Shown: one piece after another, positions 57,900-64,000 of the stretch
Position numbering within the stretch: the stretch's first letter is position 1
Layout of the letters: every line of letters begins with the position of its first letter
DNA from: Spongospora subterranea
Taxonomy: Eukaryota; Endomyxa; Phytomyxea; Plasmodiophorida; Plasmodiophoridae
Direction of reading: 5' to 3'
DNA: 64,000 bases
Assembly: GCA_900404475.1 (NCBI GenBank)
Contig: OUQQ01000022.1
Coordinates: forward strand, 1-64,000
Translations under genes and position numbers: made by a program
Notes under the pieces: model-generated
What the model was told of the DNA's origin: nothing
What the model saw: only the letters and a program-made list of their open reading frames with translations
Database searches by the model: none

Positions 57900-58890
57900 T
57901 CTGAATCAACAAGATATCACGGCAATCGTTTTAGTACAATAAGCGCCCACAAGACCTGGGCTTTTGTAGCCACATCGTTAACAGTCTCAAGCAGAATTGG
58001 GATGTAACTGGTGTCGGGGATTCACAACGAATTTCAGTGATGCAACTCAAACGCGATGGCACAACAGGATCCATATCACTACGTAATCTACCATGAGTCC
58101 ATGACGCTTCAATATGGGGTGCTGCAAATCTGTGGGCACGCCTGATCAAACTGATTTGTATCTCAGCAAGACCTGAGTCCTTTCAGTAATCAAGATCGTG
58201 AGGACATGAAAACCGTCCCCTACTCGAAACTAATCGGCAGTTTGAACTGGCTTGAAACAACTAAACGACCAGACATGACGCACGTTGCTGGCAATCTTTG
58301 CAGGTTCATAGGCATGCGCGGGCGCCGTCATTGAACGGCCCCAAAGAGAGTTGTTCGCCACCTCTCCCTCACCGTGTCTATGGACTCACGTTTAACAAGC
58401 TCCTTTGAGGGTACAGCAATGCCCATTATCGTTTACAGCGATGCTGACTGAGCGATCCTGCTCATCGTCGATCGACACCGGGGTTTGTCTTGACAGTTTC
58501 ATGTCTCTCAAGTATCATGGAGATCGAAACTTCAACTCCCTACCGCATTATCGTCCGTTGAGGCGTCATGCATCGCATTATATGCAGCATCTCCCGAGGC
58601 GAAATGGGTTAGTCAAAAGCTTTCTGAACGTGAGTATCCCGAACCGTTTGCTACAACCATTTTTTCGAGGACAATCATGGTAGTGCAGAAAATTGCACAG
58701 ATGCGCTGAATAGCATTTTCGCGTCAAGTATGATTTTGTAAGGCAGTTAAATGGGAATGATAAATTGAAATCCAATGCATGCCAAGGTCGAACACATGCC
58801 TACCGAGAGAATGATGACTGACATCGTCACTAAATCCTGTGCTGGACAGACGCTCAAGAAATTTACTCCCTCGTTCGGTTGGGTTTAAAG
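57900..58890 (+). mobile_element. Ty1/copia polymerase C-terminal remnant
   Basis: The plus strand, with stops and shifts, reads VPYSKLIGSLNWLETTKRPD (about 58220), VAGNLCRFIG, APKRVVRHL, then IIVYSDAD (about 58430), SVEASCIAL-like, FEDNHG (about 58665) and VEHMPTERMMTDIVTKSCAG (about 58785). This is the order of the RT end and RNase H of copia elements. It is non-functional, and no LTR was identified. It lies exactly between the two inverted zinc-cluster copies. Confidence 0.7.
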
Positions 58891-59074
58891 AGGCGTGATA
58901 AAGATTAACCCCATTCCATGATTGTTAGCCCACAGATATCGAACATCCCTAAGCGCCAATGACCATGCACCGCTTTCATGAATGTAGATTTGGATAATCA
59001 CCAGCGGGTATTGAGCGGTAGTTAATAAGTTAACTGGGTAATTTATTTTGGCCTTTTCATTGCTCTACCAACGG

Positions 59075-59758
59075 CTAATGCACAGTATAAGTACATCTTT
59101 TTCTGGGGACGTCATTTGATTTTATGCGGTTCACTCTTCTACGTCGAGGATTCCTGACCCGATCAACGCATGAATCCGCTCTGCCTTTCTCGAAGCATCT
59201 CTTGCATGGGCGATGATGGTCGCAGGCGAGCTTTTGGCGCGAACAATTGACGCACGCGATCCTTGTATTGTACCTTGGATGGGCCGATTTTCTTCTCTCT
59301 TCCATTATGTCGGTGTTCAAAACAAATGCGGCCATCGACTGAGGCGGTTCTATCTCTGCACTTGTCAGTTGCGTCGGCAATATCGGGGGTGCAAGCATAG
59401 GTTCCATTGGTAGTGACAACGTCGATTCCAAAGTACATGAAAAGATGTCCATGATATCCAAGCCGTTGTCGTTGCTCAAAATTGACATCGGTTCATTGGA
59501 GATGAAAAACGTTGGCAGAGGCATGGGATCGCCGGTGCTTTCAGGGAACAACGGTATTGACAGATCGTCATCCAGAAGCCATTCAGCTGTACTTAATCGT
59601 GGGCTGTTGAGGAGTTCCCCGTTGGAATTCGGGCCGATATGCATTTCTGATGACGAGTTGGATAAGAAACAATCCATCGAGTGGTCTGAATGGCCGACTG
59701 GAAAATTTATCACCTGAAATACGGTAGAACTAGATGTTTGGCCGAACGAAAGCGACAT
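59075..59758 (-). CDS. Zn(II)2Cys6 zinc-cluster transcription-factor-like protein
   Basis: A single open frame of 227 codons from ATG 59758. The N-terminal two thirds are Ser/Pro/acidic (possible activation region). The zinc cluster is near residues 166-194: C-x2-C-x6-C-x5-C-x2-C-x8-C (ACVNCSRQKLACD, RPCKRCFEKG), followed by a basic Arg-rich stretch (RNPRRRRVNR). This is the classical fungal binuclear cluster spacing, but at the C-terminal side, as in several early-diverging fungal and amoebal proteins. An intron may lie near 59705 (TTTCAG). Target genes unknown. Confidence 0.82.
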   Translation of the reverse strand: MSLSFGQTSSSTVFQVINFPVGHSDHSMDCFLSNSSSEMHIGPNSNGELLNSPRLSTAEWLLDDDLSIPLFPESTGDPMPLPTFFISNEPMSILSNDNGLDIMDIFSCTLESTLSLPMEPMLAPPILPTQLTSAEIEPPQSMAAFVLNTDIMEERRKSAHPRYNTRIACVNCSRQKLACDHHRPCKRCFEKGRADSCVDRVRNPRRRRVNRIKSNDVPRKRCTYTVH

Positions 59759-60453
59759 ATGGTTGTGAATGGCCCTTGCGGACCCATAAACTAAGATTGT
59801 TCAATCAACGTGCTGCATTCCGTTGTGGTTGCTCATACCATTCATGACAGCGATGTTAACTTTGTGGGGTGGTCCAACGCACGACTGGCTTTTCAAACAT
59901 ACCGATATCTAGATTAATGGGGAAAATTTGGTTGAATCATTGATCCGTTAGCCACCTTGACCTGCATGCGTTTTCACCGTTGCCTTGGAAAAATTAATCA
60001 GAACTGACACTATTTTATCAGAATTTCCCTTTTGAACAACCACAAGCCGAAAATAATATACCTTGGATAATTACACCAAACAATTTCAATGGCTAACTCC
60101 ACTACCCGCTCTGTACCCGCTGGCGATAATGCGCGTCAACATTCATGAGTTCATCAGCGATCGAAAACCTTGAGAAATAGAACATCGAGCTAGTCGATGG
60201 ATGATAATCGTATCTGATACTCCTGTACAATTAGTTGAACTAAAACCCTGCTGGTCCAGCTGCGCAGCAGCAAATATCGGAAAGATCGTATTTTCTGAGA
60301 AAAATGTGAAAAATGTTTTTATTTTGTCCGGAAAAATAGGTGTCCGCAGACTGACATTGGTTTGGAATAAGAGGGCCGCGCCCCCGTTCGTTCTGTCCCA
60401 ACCACATCACGTTTCATTCAATGTAATCATTAAACAGATCGTCAGAGGCGGAA
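59759..60453. other. Intergenic, nothing recognised
   Basis: The upstream region of the zinc-cluster gene and of the plus-strand gene at 60454. No coding signal or box identified. Confidence 0.4.
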
Positions 60454-61122
60454 ATGAACCAGACAGAGGTTCAGGGCACGGGATCTCAGGAGGTGGAGGC
60501 GCAAGGCTCGGGACCACAGGCGGTGGACGTCCAGGACGTGGATAATATCGAATGTGGTGCAGACGGGGATGACGTCGGGATTCTCTGGGATCGTGACAAC
60601 TCCAGCAACAACACCAGCCCACAAAGCATTGGTGGCCCTGGAGACAGACCGAACTTCCAACCCCCAAAAGCTCGGGGATGGGCACATATTGGGTCTACCA
60701 GGAAGTTTTATAATCCAATGAAACGCCTCAAAGATGTTTTGGTCAAGACAGTTGGGAAGAGGGCAGATCGTGACAAAAATTTTATGCCATATCGACGAAT
60801 GAATGGTCGATCGTTTATGTACGACACCTCAGAGGGTGTTGTTTCAGTGGATCAAAAATTGGATATTGCTTTTCGCAAGTTCGAACCGGAAGATGACAGT
60901 CTGGTTCCTGGGTACGATATGCAGGAAGAAGTTCGGGTCAGAGGTCAGGACATGGCATATAAGGCGATGGAGGACATGGATCTACCTATTGATCACATGA
61001 TCGACTCCCTCGATTACAGCGCCCTATTAATGACATGCACCGTGTTCCGATGCTATATGAAGAATCTCATCAGGCCTTTATTACGTGATGGACTCTATAA
61101 ACCTTCGGAAAATCTGGATTAG
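60454..61122 (+). CDS. Hypothetical protein, 222 aa
   Basis: An open frame from ATG 60454: an acidic, Gln/Gly/Ser-rich N-terminus of about 70 residues, a basic middle (FYNPMKRLKDVLVKTVGKRA) and a helical C-terminus (RGQDMAYKAMEDMDLPIDHM). No introns, membrane segment or known motif. The contrast between a low-complexity head and a compact tail suggests a real protein. Further exons downstream of 61122 are possible, but none was identified. Confidence 0.5.
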   Translation: MNQTEVQGTGSQEVEAQGSGPQAVDVQDVDNIECGADGDDVGILWDRDNSSNNTSPQSIGGPGDRPNFQPPKARGWAHIGSTRKFYNPMKRLKDVLVKTVGKRADRDKNFMPYRRMNGRSFMYDTSEGVVSVDQKLDIAFRKFEPEDDSLVPGYDMQEEVRVRGQDMAYKAMEDMDLPIDHMIDSLDYSALLMTCTVFRCYMKNLIRPLLRDGLYKPSENLD

Positions 61123-61730
61123 ATACTATCCATCTGTTTTGGGTGAGCCTACACGTCAGGAAGCATTGCACAACACATCGTTTCATTTGTCGGAATGCTT
61201 GCTTCCTTTAATGTCTCTCTCGATAAGTTTTCGCATGAGCGATTTACATCTATGTTGCCTGGGAAAGTACAGTAGACCGTATTTCAAGGCCCCTCCTTTC
61301 TCTTGGTTCAATTTGACGCCATTTTGCAGATTGACGTTGTTTAGTGTGATTCTGCATTCGTTTGTGATTCCTGTGACTGTGCCTTGCTCATTATCCTGAG
61401 GACGATTTGGAGACATCGTGTAATGGTCGAATAGTTTATCACTGGCCTGTGTCGCTGGCATTAAATGAGGGCAGCAAAGGTCTTGTTATTCTTCGCGAAC
61501 GTTTTCGCAATAAGCATAATGAGACATTTTCGAATTTGATATCGTATAGACGGAAAACGTTGCGAGAAACAAGAAACTGGTTTTTTCAAAACGGAAACTG
61601 ACCGATATGCCGGATGACGTTCAAGTAAGGTCAAAAACAATATATTTTGCTCTGACGTTCTTTGCCCAACATCAGTACCCTATGCCGATGGTTTTATTTC
61701 AAAGCCCCCCCCTTTTCTGAACATCGCAGG
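61123..61730. other. Intergenic, nothing recognised
   Basis: Two similar 22-24 nt blocks (ATTTCAAGGCCCCTCC near 61289, ATTTCAAAGCCCCCCC near 61697) occur here. Short frames on both strands are not convincing. Confidence 0.35.
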
Positions 61731-63791
61731 ATGCTAAACATGGTTCAATCAGTTTTAGAATTCTCATTTGTTACTCAGCTAGAAGGTGTTATGGCGCTAG
61801 ACCTCAGTCTTAACCAAATTGTATCGCTAGATCCAACCCTTTGCTCGTTCTCCAGGCTCGAATTTCTGGATCTGAGCTTCAATCAGTTGGAAGACCTGAC
61901 GGCTTTGGGAAGGTAATAATCCCATAGCCCATGTTTTGTTCCAATGAATATTGTTTGTTTTCAAGCAGCAGCTTCGCTGGTTGAATGTTTCAAATGTCCA
62001 TTCAAATGTTGCCAGTTGATTTGACAGTCCATGTTTTGGACGAGAGGATCCTTTTTTTTTGTGCGAATACAGATCTAATCGAATTTATCAAAAAATCCAT
62101 CACCCATTGACGATTGCACTGCATGGCCGTTTTTGAAGTTTCATTGCGGCTATGTTTCGGTTGTTTAATGATTCGTGTGATTGTCAGTGCATCGTGCTGT
62201 TTGAAGACCTTATTTCTGGTATTGCTCAAATTACTATGTGGGTGGAGCTTCAAGTGAGTTGAGCTGATATTCTCGCCAGAATAACAATCGCTTAACGTCA
62301 TTTTCGGGTTTTGGCCGCCTGATATCGCTAACCAAGCTCCGGCTCCAAGCGAATGCCATAACAACTATCGTCGATATCCCTCGCTCTCTAACGCAACTTG
62401 ATATTTCATATAACAAGATCACAGACATAGAGGTCGAGAATGGGTTTTCTTGTCCCTCAACTTGGCAAATTTGTCGTGTTTTGTCTGCAAACCGGCTTTT
62501 ACTTTGTTCATTCTCTACCTGACAGAACAAATCTCTAACTTTGATGCAGTTTATCAGGAAACTGCCTCAATTGATTTGGTTGGTAGCCAACAACAACGAA
62601 ATCCAGGATGTTGGGTCCATCTCGGTCTGTACTCAGCTCCAAGACCTGCAACTGCATAACAACGCCATTACTCGAGCTTCGTGTTTATCGACTTTACGGA
62701 AGCTAACTGTGCGTTTGCCCTACTCTTATCACATACAATTCATCAGCTCTGTTCTGTTTTCAGACTCTATCGCTTTCGTGGAATCAGATTAGCCGCTTTC
62801 CAGACCTCCCGGCGTTGCCATCGCTCATTGACCTTTATGTCTCTCACAATCGCCTAAAAGGTACATATCGTTGCTCAAAATCCTTTGGGTTTCCGCTTTT
62901 TGCTGTTTAACGGTATTCGTTTTTTTCCAATTTCCTCGACGAGCATTAATCCGGTTGCCGTCAGACATGGTTGGATTCGCTGAATATTACCCTTCGTTGT
63001 CTGTTTGCGACATGTCCCACAACGCTCTGCCAAATCTGGACACATTGCTCCCTTCTTTAGCGCTCGGTACTCTAGACGAGCTCCTTTTGTCGGGAAATCC
63101 GTTGTGTCGGAATCGGACTTCCGAGCAAATTGCGGCGCTTGTCGCTTCATCCCTTCCCAGCTTGACAACTCTGGATGGCATCGATCTTGGGTCTCGCGTA
63201 TGTTGACGTTCTCTTATCAGTACTTTGTTTTTAGTTTTCCTTTTCCGTATATTAGGACGAATCAGTTGTCGCTGATGACGGGGAGAACGTTGAGAGGGAA
63301 TTGTCTGACACCGATCTAGAGTCGCCATTCCAGATTCATCATCCTGGTAAGACGTATGCGCTGCTAGCGCAATCAGAGGTTCATTGGTTTGAACGTCCTT
63401 CATCCGTCATCTATTTACACAATCTGTTTCACGTTCTCATGCAAGTGATGTCAACCCGAGTATGCTAATTTGAATGCGTTTAGGCGGCCCCCGTCCAATC
63501 CATAATAATGCTCTGATTATGGAGACATTGGCTGATACCAAGGCAAAAATGGAATCGTTCCGCTCCAGTTTCCGCAAAACCCTTGATGAAAGCCGCGTTC
63601 TCTTGGGAGAGACTATTGTCCACAAGCACGTATCGATCGCCAAAGAGGAGCAACCCAATGTTCGTGTTGCTAGCGCCCGTCAACGTCGCTTGAAACCATT
63701 GGCGGCAATTCGCCCCGATGTCAAATATGATCGAGCCGTTTCAGCTGGATCACGAGTATCTGGCATTCGTCAACAGGCTTCCCTTCAGTAG
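61731..63791 (+). CDS. Leucine-rich-repeat protein with C-terminal coiled tail
   Basis: Exons, approximate: 61731-61913, about 62315-62440, 62555-62709, 62763-62860, 62944-63198, 63254-63345, 63482-63791. LRR units are clear: LEGVMALDLSLNQIVSLDP, LEFLDLSFNQLEDLTAL, LTKLRLQANAITTIVDIP, LIWLVANNNEIQDV, LQDLQLHNNAITRASCL, LIDLYVSHNRLK|A, LDELLLSGNPLC. Then follow an acidic linker and a helical tail (AKMESFRSSFRKTLDESRVL) ending at TAG 63789. The LRR type resembles SDS22/LRRC ciliary proteins. The 390-nt interval after exon 1 is much longer than other introns and may contain an insertion. Partners unknown. Confidence 0.7.
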
Positions 63792-64000
63792 GCAAACTTG
63801 GTTTTCAGCAAAAGCTTTTGATTTGTTTTATAACTAGTAGACTCTATGGTAGAAACGTCTGTCTTGTAGAATTGTTGTATAAGTGATACTTTACTTCATG
63901 GATTTCTTTCTCATTGATTCGACACAAGTTTTTGTTCCACATTCTGAAGGTGAATTTCAAAAATCAGCACTTTGAGCATTTGTGATGTCACGTTTGATTT
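63792..64000. other. 3' flank of the LRR gene
   Basis: AT-rich sequence to the window end. Probably 3' UTR and terminator region; no gene seen. Confidence 0.4.

Overview
This is a nuclear contig from a eukaryote with short introns, mostly 43-60 nt. Genes are close together and lie on both strands. Several features point to a flagellated fungus or a close relative (chytrid, aphelid or rozellid grade). These are a fungal-type ENA (type IID) cation ATPase, a C-terminal Zn(II)2Cys6 cluster protein, flagellum-associated families (AXDND1-like, tubulin-tyrosine-ligase-like), and remnants of Penelope-like, Ty1/copia and Tc1/mariner elements. The exact lineage cannot be read from the window. I had no search tools, so family names come from motifs I recognised. 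Splice sites were placed by hand from reading frame, GT-AG borders and family alignment from memory.

Layout. 1-14.8 kb: a foldback repeat, ENA ATPase, a small basic gene, MTU1/TRMU tRNA 2-thiouridylase, two short unrecognised genes, an RBM5/10-like splicing factor, a tail-anchored protein, a possible Lon-N-domain protein, and a permuted-papain (YiiX/NlpC-P60-like) enzyme ending in SKL. 14.8-25 kb: repeat-rich ground with reverse-transcriptase debris, a bromodomain gene, a BAR-PH-ArfGAP-ankyrin gene, an assembly-type duplication around a single N, a dead Tc1/mariner copy and a copia RNase H scrap. 25-37.4 kb: a patatin lipase that reads in frame into an ACT domain and appears to contain a 2-nt micro-exon, ribosomal protein S5 (uS7), IPI1/TEX10, a TTL-like enzyme, a lipase-3-like protein without its nucleophile serine, and a Pro/Arg-rich small protein. 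37.4-45 kb: gene-poor, with dispersed and inverted repeats and an integrase-core gene whose DDE residues are all replaced. 45-56.4 kb: ESF2/ABT1, one or two flagellar-type coiled-coil genes, DBP5/DDX19 and exocyst SEC8/EXOC4. 56.4-64 kb: an inverted pair of Zn2Cys6 genes (one intact, one lacking the first four cysteines) around a copia remnant, an unrecognised gene and a leucine-rich-repeat gene.

The genes do not form one pathway. Housekeeping functions dominate: ribosome biogenesis (S5, IPI1, ESF2), mRNA processing and export (RBM5-like, DBP5), membrane traffic (SEC8, ArfGAP) and flagellar functions. Several intergenic stretches hold nothing I can support and are listed as such.
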